Positions 50,400-62,104 of a DNA stretch of 64,000 bases are shown here, one piece after another. The position numbers were made by a program, and so were the translations under genes. The notes below the pieces were generated by a model. It was given only the letters and a program-made list of their open reading frames with translations. It was not told where the DNA came from and did no database searches. Position 1 is the first letter of the stretch; each line of letters begins with the position of its first letter. Source of the DNA: Rhabditophanes sp. KR3021 (Eukaryota; Nematoda; Chromadorea; Rhabditida; Alloionematidae). Location: NCBI GenBank assembly GCA_963281155.1, contig CAUJLY010000006.1, positions 4,030,001 through 4,094,000 on the forward strand. Reading direction: 5' to 3'.

Positions 50400-50901
50400 T
50401 GACCTACGCATGCAATACTTGGATCCAAAGAGAGGGTGACATCGAAAGACTTGAAAGAGCCGACAAGAAAGTCTGGCGGTCTATTCTACACAATCATGGG
50501 ATAAGGATCTTCAACCCTAAGACGAAGGACTACATCCCCTCTGGCATACTGAAAAGGAAGCTGGACAAGCTAGCCGATCTTCCTCTGGAAAGACCAGCCA
50601 AACTTATTTTTGACTGGGACCAACACAAAGTGAAGAAAAGGCCTGCCGGAAGACCTTCTAAAAGAATCTTCGACGACTTGCCAATTGCAGCCACTCTTCC
50701 AAAACCACCGACTGCCCTGATAAGAGGCACCAGGATCAAGAATACTATTACTAAATACCCGGGTTAAATATTAGATGTTAGGACCACATTGAGGTACAAT
50801 TGACTTTATTTATATCCATTTTTTGTGTTTTATATTGTCAATGTTTTTGTCTCTTTTTATGAGAGCCAGATACCTCTTTGATATGGTCAATAAATAAAAA
50901 A
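50400..50901 (+). mobile_element. 5'-truncated non-LTR retrotransposon (LINE) fragment
   Basis: About 500 bp flanked by an 11-bp direct repeat. An open frame running to the stop at 50767 reads LMTYACNTW, then DIERLERADKKVWRSIL, and ends with a basic KKRPAGRPSKRIFDDL segment. This is the typical order at the C terminus of LINE ORF2 reverse transcriptases (PV(L/M)TYGxExW, then LExxxxRxxR, then a GRPxxRWxDD-like tail). The reverse-transcriptase catalytic part is absent. The 3'UTR ends in an A-rich AATAAATAAAAAA tail directly before the right repeat. 5' truncation, A-tail and target-site duplication together are the signature of target-primed reverse transcription. The intact terminal frame suggests a fairly recent insertion. 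The fragment is incapable of movement on its own. Confidence 0.8.
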
Positions 50902-50912
50902 TTTGGCCCTAA
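50902..50912. repeat. Right copy of putative target-site duplication
   Basis: TTTGGCCCTAA immediately after the A-rich 3' tail of the LINE-like fragment. Identical to 50389-50399. Confidence 0.7.
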
Positions 50913-51122
50913 ATAAAAAACAAGTTGTAAAGATCATTGCTGAAGCATTCTCATAACGATGTTGTACATTTTTGCATCACACGTTAGCCTAACTTGGTAA
51001 GCAGAAACATAAAACAAATTCAAATGGTGATACTAAAGATTTAAAAAATTGTAAGATGTTAGAATGTTATCCGTGCTAAATCAAACGATGCAAAGTGACA
51101 ATACAAAAATTATAATAACATT

Positions 51123-51530
51123 TTATTCTTGTTTAGTGTAAGTTCTGGTAGCTCTTACTCCAGCTGCTTCAAAAGTAATTATGAGTTTGTTTCCTTTGAC
51201 CTCACGCCAAACAGTTGAAGGAACACCATCCTTAACAGCTCTTTGTCTTTCAACCAAAACTCCCTCTTCGATAGTGAACATGGAATAGAACTTTTTCCCA
51301 TCACCAGTTTCGATGATGCATTCTTGATCAAGAATAAAATCATTAGACTGATTCTTGAAAGTTGATTCTGAGAGGAATTTGCCTCTCTTAGCATCATGAA
51401 GGATGAAAATAGCTTTGTCTTTCATGTTACCAGCCAGTTTTCTAATAACATAGTTAACACCACAAGCTTTCATGTATTCTCCGAAGTTAACAATTTCTGG
51501 ATTGACCCAACTTCCTTCAAAAGCTTCCAT
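51123..51530 (-). CDS. Intracellular fatty-acid-binding protein (FABP)
   Basis: A 135-aa single-exon protein of the FABP/CRABP beta-barrel family, which carries fatty acids or retinoids in the cytosol. It starts with FEGSW, the family's first-strand signature, followed by FGEYMKACGVNYVIRKLAG for the helix-turn-helix lid. The ligand-carboxylate Arg-x-Tyr triad appears at the end as RATRTYTKQE. There is no signal peptide, so it is cytosolic, unlike secreted nematode lipid-binding proteins. The length is standard. The polyadenylation signal AATAAA (51127-51122) overlaps the TAA stop codon, so the 3'UTR must be extremely short. It is close to two elongases, a thematic but probably not operonic association. 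Confidence 0.92.
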   Translation of the reverse strand: MEAFEGSWVNPEIVNFGEYMKACGVNYVIRKLAGNMKDKAIFILHDAKRGKFLSESTFKNQSNDFILDQECIIETGDGKKFYSMFTIEEGVLVERQRAVKDGVPSTVWREVKGNKLIITFEAAGVRATRTYTKQE

Positions 51531-53476
51531 ATTAGTTAGTAGGAATAAAACAAGAATATGTTTAATTATTTAATTTTTAAACCATATTTAAATACTCAAC
51601 AATTGTGTTATCAAAAAATGCAAAGAAGCAATTCCACTGCATTTCGATTTAAAAGTACAATGTAATGATAAGGTTAATTCGTGATGAACGACGAAATGCA
51701 TAACACCATTTCAGTGAACGTTAGGTAATAATACGTATTGATATTAAAAGGGAACTTTATGTTCTCTTTTTATTACTGAATCAGGTACATTGTATTTGTG
51801 ATTAAGACATTATTTCGCTTGTTTTAATGATTATACAGTAAAAAAGTGTGCATATTTTATTAGACTTTACTCGATTACTATTAATTATTGAATTGGAACT
51901 AATTATTATTAAACAAGATCCAAATAAATCGAAGTTTTAAATGTATTATCATAAATGATCATCTTCTTTGTGTGATAGTTGCTTGGCCAAAGTAAAGAAT
52001 TTAGATAAGGTTTAGTACATAATACTAAGAAGAGTGTGATATAAAAGCTTCTTTTATAGCAATTAAATAATTTAAAAGAAGTATTTTTTAGTTTGGTACT
52101 TATTGTCGAGATGTGGTATTGTCTCATTTTTTGAATAGCAACAAAACCTGTTGGTTTGCAAGTAATGACTATGCTATTTAGTAAGCTCTAAAATGATGAG
52201 ATATTAATTTGCAAACGTTTTTAAATCACCTATTAATGTTCCAATCTCCATTTTTTACCATCTTAAAATAATAGTTACTACTTTATTGTTGCTTCCAATA
52301 AGATGGTTATGCATAATAGTTATTAATTGTACATGGGATAAATTGTTAAAATAACGGCTTTTATTAGTCATATAAAAGCTTATATAGCAAAAAAAGATGA
52401 CGATTGTAATATCGACATATTAATATTAGGATATGTAACAAGAATTTAGTTATCAATAAACTTAAAATGAACAAATGTTTATAACCGTTGAATGAAATGC
52501 GCATTCACTACTTCCATGCCAAATAGAAACAATTAATTCTCCTTAATACAAATATCAAGGCAATAAGTCGTTTAAGAAACAATCCAGCAAGCTGCATATT
52601 TAGCAAGCAGAAACATTGCCAACAAAATCATCCAATTACCACAAAACTAAAAGCATCCTTTCCAATTTTATTAAACTAATCAGGCAGATTTTCAGTATTG
52701 CTAACCCACCGATCTTTGAAAGCATTCAAAAAAATCAGATGAGCTTATTTGATTATTTACGGAGTTTCAAAATGAATTAGAAGAGAATAACTTGTTATTT
52801 GATTTATTTTCTTATTATATTAAACAGAGAAAAAATTACAATTAAACTGATAGTTAAATAATTGATAGATAATACATCAAAACCTTATAATAATGGTTAA
52901 CTTTTATAAGTCACAAAAATATGAAAATATAAATAAGATTAAATTAAATTTTGCGTAATTTGGATATTATAATTGAATTAATTGTTAATGAAGAATAAAT
53001 AAAAAGAAAATACGATGCTGAACATTTAGAATATAATAATATATTTTTAGCTTGCCAAAGAAGTTTACCAATACTGCATGATATAGCAGGAATAATTATT
53101 TTTATGCCATACGATATCAATAAATCAGTTGTTGACAATATAATATTTAACTGAAATACATGTAAAGTTATTAAAAGAATTTCCAAACATATGAGAATAA
53201 AGAATTAATGTTAGAAGCTGTAAATACAATATAAAGCTGAGATGTTACTTATTAGACAATTTTTTGTGCAAATAAGTCATAAAGCAACAGATGAAGAAGC
53301 GGCAGTATGTAACCAAATACATAACAAAGAAGAAGTGGCTGAGATTAATAAAAGATTATAACAATGTCGCGGGTGATAGCGCAAATACTTTTAAATTGCT
53401 GCCTAAGGATAACTTGGATTAGTAAGAGTAACACTGCACAAAACGAATAGTTAATTATTTCAAACTTTGGATATAT
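51531..53476. other. 1.9-kb intergenic region
   Basis: Very AT-rich 5' flank of the FABP gene (TATTTAAAT at about 50 nt upstream) and 3' flank of CYFIP. Short frames here look random. Confidence 0.5.
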
Positions 53477-56400
53477 TTAAAATTGTGGCGGTTCAAATTC
53501 TCTTACAGGCATTCCCAAATCCTCTTTACTGGGCATAACTGTTCGGAGCATAGTAAAAATGTGATTATTAAGCTGTTGGATGTGGCGAATCCTTACAATC
53601 ATCTTCCCCAAATCTATCCCACAGTCAATTTTCGCTTTGGCATCAGGCCTGTGAACTTTTTTGAGATGATAAGAGAAGTCCATTACATTGAAGCGATTTT
53701 CTTGCCCCAGAAGTCCAATCAAAGCACATGCAGCCCAATGCGGGCCATCGCCGTACATTTCCTCACAGTATGGGGACCTTCCCTTAGATTCGAATGTTTT
53801 CCCGCTTTTTTCAGAAACGTTGTCATGTTCAGATGAAGGCATAGAGAAGATAAATTGGATGGCGGACCAAATTCGATGGAATTCTCTGCATTCATCCACG
53901 GACATTACGCCATTTTTTGGATATTCTCCAGTAAAAGCTGTGTCTTTGAAGACTTCATTGCGAATTTCTTGCATGAAGTGCTCAAAAATGTTTAAGCCAA
54001 CACAAAGCTTCTCTTTGGTCAATAGTTCTGCTTCCTTAGCAATTTCAGCATCTTGCCTATTTCCATTTTCAGCAATTACCCTGGCGTAGTGAAGCTGTTC
54101 GAATTTCATTTCCATTTTCTTACTTTTAGCATCAAACTCAACTTGATTAGACGCAGAGACTCTTGGGACATTTAAAATGAATGAAGCTCCATGTGCTAAA
54201 TCAAGAACTTCTTCTTGTTCAATGCAACTTTCTAGTAATTGGGTAAAGATGAGAATATTTCCAATTTTCCTTAGCTCTTGTCCAAAGCCAGTATACAAAT
54301 CATTGTACTTTCTAACACTGGCAGTGTGTTGCATATAATATTGAAGCATACCCGATGAACCATAGTCTACAAGTGGCAACTTACACGTCTTTGGTGTCAA
54401 ACCGATTACTTCAAGAAGGCAGCCTCTAAACTTTTCTTTTAAATGGATTTTAATTTTTTCAAGAAATTCCTTAAGAAGAACTGAAATACCATGGTATCCT
54501 AGCAAACGAACAATTGCTCTGATGTGAGTGTATCCGAAATATCCAGAATACATTTTTGAGATGTTTTCAAAAGCAGCTGACAAAGATTTACTTCCAAACT
54601 CATATTGAAAAGTAACAGGAGACATTTTGGCACGATCAGGAACTTTCTTGAACACCAAGTTTCCTTTGACAAAGCGTGAGGTTGAAGTATTGTAGCAAAA
54701 ATTAGGAAACACATCATAGTTTAATTCGAAAAAGACATGTAAACTAATTCGCCCAGTTTCGCTTGATACCAATTCGTTGGCTTCCATTAGCAGGTCATCA
54801 AAATCAGATAGGGAGTGGAGTTGTTTGCTTAGCAAATCATGGCATAATCGGTTTGTTTCAATAAGCATTTCGAGTCTAATGATTCCAAACAAAGGTTCCG
54901 ACTCAAATCGAGAGATGGCAATATCAAGGGAGTTCAAAATCGCAATGTTGATTCGTTGAGAAATCAATCTGTTTAAGTCGACATTTCTTCCAAGAAGTTG
55001 AATACTTCTCTGACGAAGCAATGGCTCAAATCTTGCAGCTTCAGGGGATCTAATCGTGACACCAATCTCATCACACCTTGTTTTGAACTGCTTGTCCAAC
55101 AAATACGACGACGCAAGTTGCTTGTAGTGAATGAAGACTGCTTCAGACAACTTGAAAATGAATTGATCGAAGCACAAATTCACTTCTGCTTCAACTTCGT
55201 CATATAGAAATTGTTTCTTGAATTTTGTCAGAGCAAAGTTGGAGGCATCATTATATAAATCTAACTGATACAAAACATATTCCATAAGATGTGGAGCTTC
55301 ATTGGATGTCAGGATATGATCAGTAAGAATCCAAGGGAAAGACATTTCAATCGGAAATTGTATTCTTGACCCCATTGTCATTTCAAGATAAAACTCTCTA
55401 AACCATAGATGACTCAAGTCACAGCATTCAAACAATGTTTTTTCAAGCTTGAGAAGATACGGCCAATAAAAGGATATTTTGAGAAAAGCCACCATTTTTT
55501 CAATATGCTTTGCATCCATGTCTTTACGCAAGATTCTTCTTCCAGTACTACATCGCTCAGAAATTAAGCTTTCGAGCATTGTACGAGCCATGTAAAGTTG
55601 AGTTGTACTTGGAGCAACATTACGACGGATAGATTTGGATGCTTCGGTGTGATTCAATCCTTCCATTGAAACTGCCTTTTTTTTAGATTTGCTTTTGGAT
55701 ACAGTATCAGAGCTGCCTGTCAAGAGGTGTGACTTCTTCCCAGAAACATCATCTACACACGTTTCAATAATCGACATCAAAATTCCTTTGATCATATCCT
55801 TCTTCGATTTAACAGCTTTTAGCAAAGGATCCTTAAGTGTAATTTGAACAAAGTCTTGAAGCTCGGCATATATATTTAATCTAATGGAAGTCATAAACTG
55901 TGAAACATTCTTAACAAGTAGCCCTTGTAATCCTTTAATCATGGAAATCATCTCAATTAAGCTGGCTTTTTCTTCAGAAGTATAATTGTATCTAGTTGCT
56001 CTTTCATATTCTTCGGCAGTGCTAGGGCAATCCTTGCTCTTGATGTGATTTGTAGGATTTAACAATTTCCATGAAACTGTTTCTAAAACATCGGATGTCC
56101 ATCCACAAAGCAATTGAATTCCTGACAAGGCCAATTGAGTTACTTCTTGATTTTTGAGATCTGTGCGACTAGAAAACTTATCGGTACTGTCCATTTCGTT
56201 CTTGACTCTTGTTAAGTGTGTCACAAATTCAACGTAATGCTCTCTTGTAATCTTTGCTCGTTCCACAATATTGACTTGGCAGATATCTGCTTCCTTGTGA
56301 GATAATGGCCATTTCGAAGGTTCATAATTGCTCATTCTTCTGACAAAGGTGAAAGGCTGAATCTGCATGTCACCAAACAAAGTGACTACATTCAAAGACT

Positions 56401-57348
56401 TGAAGATCTTGTCAATACTTGAAATTGAAATTCTTTTCTTGTTGTCCAGCTTGTAGATATTTATGTTGGAACCATCCATTAGGTAAAGAGAAAACGCAAT
56501 AACTTTGAGGAACATATGCCTTTCATCAGGAGTACCGTACATTTGATTGTCAAACAAATAGACATAGATATTGATAATATCACACAGTATCTCGTCAAAA
56601 CCCGGGATTAATTGTAATTCTTTCCTAAGGTCTTCTTTAATTTTGTTCTGAGTTGCTAAAAATGTCGATAGCTTATGCATTTGGTCGAAACTATCGGGGT
56701 TGCTCATGACTTGTAGAAATTGAGCAGCTCTACGAAACGTCGAAAAGTCATTCTTAATACTAGCCTTCATGTTCTTCAATTCGTCTAGCACAGCGAATAT
56801 ATTGAGGAAGCGACCAAGAACTAATAAGTACGGCTCCGAAACAAAATCCTTAATTTTGCCATTGCTACAAAGTCTTTTGACTTCTTGACAAAACTTAATA
56901 ACTGACGATTGAGCATAATTCATAAACCTATAGAGTTTATCAACCTCTGGGCTCAGCACACGTATTACCATTTCATTGATTTCCTTTCTGTTAGGTTGGT
57001 CATTTGATTTGACCATCGGGACGGCACGAGAACAACATCTCCATGTGTACAGCGTACAGGCAATATTAAAGCCTTCGTCCAATTTTTCATTAATTTCACC
57101 ATGCCGCGACGCTTCTTCAATAAATTTTGAAAATCCTGTCACATAGGCGGCTTTATCCTCAAAATTGGTGTCTAGATTGGACGTGCACTGCAAGCAAAGC
57201 GAACATGCTTCTATTGAGGGTATGTCGTTGCCTGTGAGTAGGTCATGTAGGATCTAGAAGGGAATTATTATCATAATGGCTAATAATAGGATAAGCTCAC
57301 CTCGGCATTCTTCACGGCCTCTTCTAGGGTAATGTGGGAATGATCCAT
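53477..57348 (-). CDS. cyfip: CYFIP/Sra-1, WAVE regulatory complex subunit
   Basis: Exon 1 (57348-57301) and a very long exon 2 (57253-53477) join across a 47-nt phase-0 intron to 1274 aa, close to human CYFIP1 (about 1250). Exon 1 supplies the conserved N-terminal LEEAVKNAEIL motif. The rest matches CYFIP along its length: TNFEDKAAYVTGF, LYTWRCCSRAVP, VLDELKNMKASIKND, FGDMQIQ, ATRYNYTSEEK, STQLYMARTMLESLI, LWFREFYLEMTMG, IQFPIEMSFPWILTDHIL, FLYDEVEAEVNLCFDQF, HVFFELNYD, EFHRIWSAIQF. It binds Rac1-GTP and sits in the pentameric WAVE complex controlling Arp2/3 actin nucleation; vertebrate CYFIP also binds FMRP and eIF4E. Two small Ser/Lys-rich inserts (near bases 55690 and 53790) are lineage-specific. 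Confidence 0.97.
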
Positions 57349-59439
57349 TTTAAAGCCAATACTGTTATCTATCCAATTAACTCTGTGCAAAGTATAAGAA
57401 ATACTGCTACACTGATCTATTCCAATATTTTCTAAAATATCAATAATGGGAAATGAGTCACAAAGTAGATAAAGTGGTCAAAAAACGGTGATATAATGGC
57501 TATGCAGTTAAAGTCGTTGTTCAAGCTGTACCACACTTTATGATAACACAGTAAAGGTAAATAAAATTGATAAATAATCAAGGCAATATATTAATTCAAT
57601 TTTTATCAAAAACGGCACCAATTTGAGGATCATAATGAGCAAATGAGTTAAGAAGATGCATGTTTGATCTTAATTCTTTTCGCAGCGACTTTTATAATGC
57701 GTTGGTAAGGAGACATATGAAAATACATATTTACTCTTGCTACGATGGAGGCAGTGCATATTGGTACCGAGAGTCTTTGTCTAGAAAATAAGTCCCCAAA
57801 AATGTGTGCAATTTAGTATTATTTAAGATACTATAAGATAACTGTAATAATGTAAAGATATATTTAATAAACAATGGAGATAGGCGAAGAATCTCATACC
57901 ACATTTCTTCACACAAGGCAATTGTTAATGAGTGCTTCATTACATTAAAAAACTTTCATCTCTTAATAATGAGAGAGTTGGAAGAGATGTAACCTCTTGT
58001 TTTGATGCTAATTGATATATTATAATAGAATCCGACGGAATCGAGCCTTAAATATATAAGTAACTTTGAAGAAAACATGTTACGTTTACTTAGTAAATTT
58101 ACATTTAATAAAAAATTAATTTAAATTACTTAAATGGTGTTTAATGTTTGTTAAGTGTAAAAGGGCTCTACTTATCTACATATTAATAATTATTGTATGC
58201 TGATTTCATCTATATATTTATCCCTCTAATTATCCACAATAAAAGATTGGTTATGATTCTAACTGTTGTCACTGTTATTGTCCTCGTAGGGTTCCTCCTC
58301 AGCAAACTACTGGTTCCCTGAACATCAAGAAAGGTTTCAAAGAAAATCTTTTATTGTTATTATATAAGTGCATATTATCTAAATTATTTTCTATCCATCT
58401 TCTTCGCGACTCATAGAGATCGATATCAAAATGCTTCTATAATTTGAGCATATTAAGGAATTCTACTTTTGAAAACTCATAATGCAGTTTAAAATCGCGG
58501 ATTGACTTTAAAAATACATTACACAAATGTCTTTTAAATGTAGTACAAATGTAACAATGCTGAAAAGATTTGTTTTCTTAAAGCAGTAACAAACATCTAT
58601 TTTTGAAACTGGATTTAATATATCACGATAAAGAAGCTTTTCATTAAATGATGAGGGGTTACTTCGTTGATCCAAATTCGGTATTTGCCACTGTGCAGCC
58701 AATAACCAAAACATCTAGTTTTACAAATATCATAAAATAGTCATTGTCTAAAAATGAATAAGAGTTATCATCAGGACGTAGTTGCAAAGTAGTTAAATTA
58801 ATCAATTTTGGATAAGCTTTGACAATTTCTACATTGATATCAGTAACATTGTGTTAAAAAGTGGAACCAATCAGAATCAAGTGTCTTACAGAAGATATCA
58901 TTCACAAAATAAATTTAAAATTAGTTAGGTTAATCAAATATGAAAAGGAAGAGTTGTCAGACAAATTATTAAAAGTTTCATATAACTTATCAAAAAACAT
59001 ATTGTTAGTTGGTATAAACGTGGGTTCCAACCATAGTCTATAAGAGTGAAATTGTTGGTATAGCTATTAAAAGAGTCTGATTACTTAGTAAGACTATTTT
59101 GAATTTATTTGAACCCCTAAGAACCTTTTAAATTAAATTTGACTCTTGTGTCTTCTTTTGTGACAAAGTAGATGATCCTCACTTTTAACAATTTCAAAAG
59201 AAGCAATTAGTGCACAAATTTATTGCCCATTGAAAAGAAAGCCACGTGGATTACAAAAATCATAGTAAACCCAATTAATACAAGGTTCAAAGATATTTTC
59301 ATAAAAGCCATTATGATTAATTCAATTGATAAATAAAAACAGGTAATTTATGAGGTAGTGCCAGCAAATATACTATTCTCAAAAACACAACTAAAAATAA
59401 GATCCATTCGTTGTTTGAAAGTCGACGTGAAAATGCATC
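57349..59439. other. 2.1-kb intergenic region with one candidate micro-ORF
   Basis: Apart from the candidate micropeptide at 58253-58321 there is no coding signal. The remainder is AT-rich. Confidence 0.5.
58253..58321 (+). CDS. Candidate 22-aa hydrophobic micropeptide
   Basis: ATG to TGA gives 22 residues, almost all Val, Leu and Ile (MILTVVTVIVLVGF then LLSKLLVP), predicted as a single membrane helix. The stretch is clearly richer in GC than the surrounding DNA, as coding islands are here. A TATA-like CTATATATTTA lies about 40 nt upstream. Size and hydrophobicity are reminiscent of SERCA-regulating micropeptides, but no specific motif is shared, so this is speculative. It may also be a non-coding or decayed sequence. 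Confidence 0.25.
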   Translation: MILTVVTVIVLVGFLLSKLLVP

Positions 59440-59907
59440 TTAAGAACACTCCTCTGAATAAAGTTTTCTTCCTTCGACGTGGCACATTCCGTTAATGCAA
59501 TGACCTCGAGAAAGTTTAGTCTAAAAAATTAATATCTATTAAATTTGTTTAGAACCTACCGCATGGTCAAGAAGCATTAGAGTACATACTCTGTCAATTT
59601 CCCCGATTTGAACATCTTTGCATTCAGCCAAGTCATAGTCTTGGGATGGAATGTTAGAACCATCTATAACACACGAGATACTCCCGTTGTTGTTGAGACA
59701 ATGGCTCTTTGGAATGAATAACTAAAATACGGTTAAATTATTTAAAACTTCAAAAGAACTTACCGAGGTTACATTCACGAGGCATTCTCGAAAGGTATGA
59801 AGATGAAGTTTAGGAAGTCGTGTTGGTGGAGAAGCATCACATTCTAGACCAAAACGTAAAAAAGTTACAAAAACGAATAACCAAACCATATTAGATGGTC
59901 TAATCAT
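59440..59907 (-). CDS. Small secreted cysteine-rich protein, 128 aa
   Basis: Three exons, 59907-59764, 59721-59560 and 59520-59440, join in phase 0 across 42- and 39-nt introns. A hydrophobic N terminus (MVWLFVFVTFLRFG) is a signal peptide. Nine Cys are present in total (eight if cleavage removes the one in LEC), at LEC, REC, SHC, ISC, AEC, RVC, GHC, GMC and EEC. NVT and NGS are glycosylation sequons. The C-terminal GHCINGMC follows a GxCxxGxC pattern found in several small arthropod secreted disulfide proteins, but that is too short to assign a family. A TATAAAAG box lies 70 nt before the ATG. An extracellular ligand, inhibitor or defence role is possible; none is established. Confidence 0.75.
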
Positions 59908-62104
59908 TTTTAATGAAAATGGCAAAGTCCGAATTTTTCAGTTGTGAGTTGATACTTGCTTTTAGCACTCTTTTATACCCAAATTACAACCAACCATAGA
60001 CATGGGCGGTAGTATGTCCATTTTTATAAGCAATTTTGAGAAGTACCATTGTTTTGAAAGCACAATTTCGTTTCAAAAAAGAAATTTAAAATCATCATTT
60101 CTCAGAAAATGATTTATTTGTAAACAATCTTTATCGCAAAATGATTAAAGTTTAAACTCTATGCATGCAGGATAAAATGGAATGAATGTGTTTGATTCTA
60201 AAAATATCTTTTTAAACTTTTAAAGTTTGTGTGCGACTTGACATGAAGGACTATTGGATAAGTTTTATAATTTCTTATATTGAAAACACATTCAGCAGAA
60301 CAAATTGTAGATATTTCAGGATTATTTCTGAAGAAAGAATGTGTTCAAATCCACATTAAAAGGGTTTTTCAATTCTATATTAAAAGAGGTTTTCGAATTC
60401 ATTTTTTCGCATTACTTACTTTGTTCAAATTGAAGGAGCTTGTTTCAAATTGCGTATAATTTAGTCCAGAACTTTAAAGTCATTTTCAAAGAAGTTTGTG
60501 AAGTCGAAAGTATTGAACATAGAATTACATACTTCACAAAGACCGTAGTCCAGACTCTCAAGTTTACCACTTTCATATTCATATACTTGAAAATAATTGC
60601 TTTTGTACATGGACATACAAATTGCATGAAGAAACACTTTTTAAACTAGGAACTCTAACTCGTTTTTGACACAATTTTCCTCACATTTTGAAGCCAATTA
60701 CAATAAACTTTTATCGCTAATTGGATAGATTATAAATAAGCTTACGCACTACTAAATTTTTTTAAAAAATTCACAAATGATTACTATAATTCAAACGTCT
60801 TCAACGGAACAATTATGTTTAAGTTTAAAAATAGTTGCATGTTGAATCCTTTATACTTATATTTGAACAAATTTACAAGTTTATCAGCATTAATTTTTCA
60901 AAAAAGTTATTATAGAAATGATTGTTTATTTTTTTACCAAATACCAACACACAAAAATAGTTCGGAGTTCAAAAATATGTTCATACTTTTACATCAAATT
61001 TGAAAAAAGAAGTGCCTTTAGTAGTTGATAAAAAAATGTAAACTGTTTTTTACACCAGATAGGCAGATTTTAATGATGCGAATAAAGGAATATGGTAAAA
61101 GTTCACATTGTCTTATTAAACTGAACCAGTCCAATAAATGGTTCAACGTGTATTTGAAAATATCCATTCTTGGTAAACAGAAAGCTGTTGGAGTTGTAAG
61201 ACAAATAATTGCAATTGTCGGCCTTAGGTAACTCATTAAAATGTCATAAATTAGTAAAAATTGGATAATTTGTTTATTGTCATGTTGCTATACTTCAAAT
61301 AATTTTAAGATAATTTTAAACACCTTAATTATACATTCAAAATTTATATCGCATATTCATGTACATATGCACATTGACAGTTTTATACAAAACATCTTAC
61401 TTTTAAGCTCAAATTATTTTTACATCAGTTTTGTTAATTCTTTCACATTTATATAATTTTTGTCAAAACCACTAATCCCTAATTTACTCATACACACAAA
61501 ATCTATATACTGCCTTTTAAGAATAAGTACGCAGCTTAATACGTTTTGCAAAAAACTAAAATGAATAACACATTAGGTTATATTGGGTTTTGCGTATGTA
61601 TGCATAAAATATGATTATGCTCACAAAAATAATTTATAAATTACCATCAGCAAAATATATAATATTACTCCAAGTAAAAAGCGTGTATATTGTTTCTGAT
61701 ATTTTTATAAATATAAACGTAACTTTACATAAATAATATTTCATTGAATGAGATTTTATCAATGGTACTAATGTAAAAAAAGAACTTACAAAAATGTACA
61801 TATTGAGTATAGAATCTCTTCAATCATCAGTAGTTGCCTACGCATTATTGTATATGGTAATTTATAGCTATTTACGTCCAAAAATATTTGCATTTATAAC
61901 CAATTGCTTATTTAAACAAAATACCAGTTGTAAATTTAGAAAAATCAGTATATAGACTTTGTGTGTGTTAGAATTTTAGTTAAATTTGAAAACTTTTTTA
62001 TGTATGCCGGAAATTGTTATAAAAAAGGGATATAAAACTTATTGTTTTTTACTTCAAAATAATTAATTCAAAACATTTTATAAAATATAAGAAATGATTA
62101 TTGT
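59908..62104. other. 2.2-kb intergenic region
   Basis: Contains the promoter of the Cys-rich gene (59970-59977) and otherwise AT-rich DNA. A weak duplicated ATTAAAAG(G/A)GGTTTT motif occurs near 60350-60400. A plus-strand 68-codon frame (61025-61231) reads somewhat protein-like but starts with TTG and matches nothing known to me. Confidence 0.5.
59970..59977 (-). promoter_or_regulatory. TATA box of the secreted Cys-rich gene
   Basis: TATAAAAG (context GGGTATAAAAGAG) on the minus strand, 70 nt upstream of the ATG at 59907. It supports this small three-exon gene as genuine. Confidence 0.7.

Noticed and set aside
60344..60401. Two similar segments around ATTAAAAG(G/A)GGTTTT
   Set aside because: Diverged and too short to call a repeat with confidence.
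61025..61231. 68-codon plus-strand frame with a somewhat protein-like sequence
   Set aside because: It starts with TTG, has no recognisable splice partners and no known domain.
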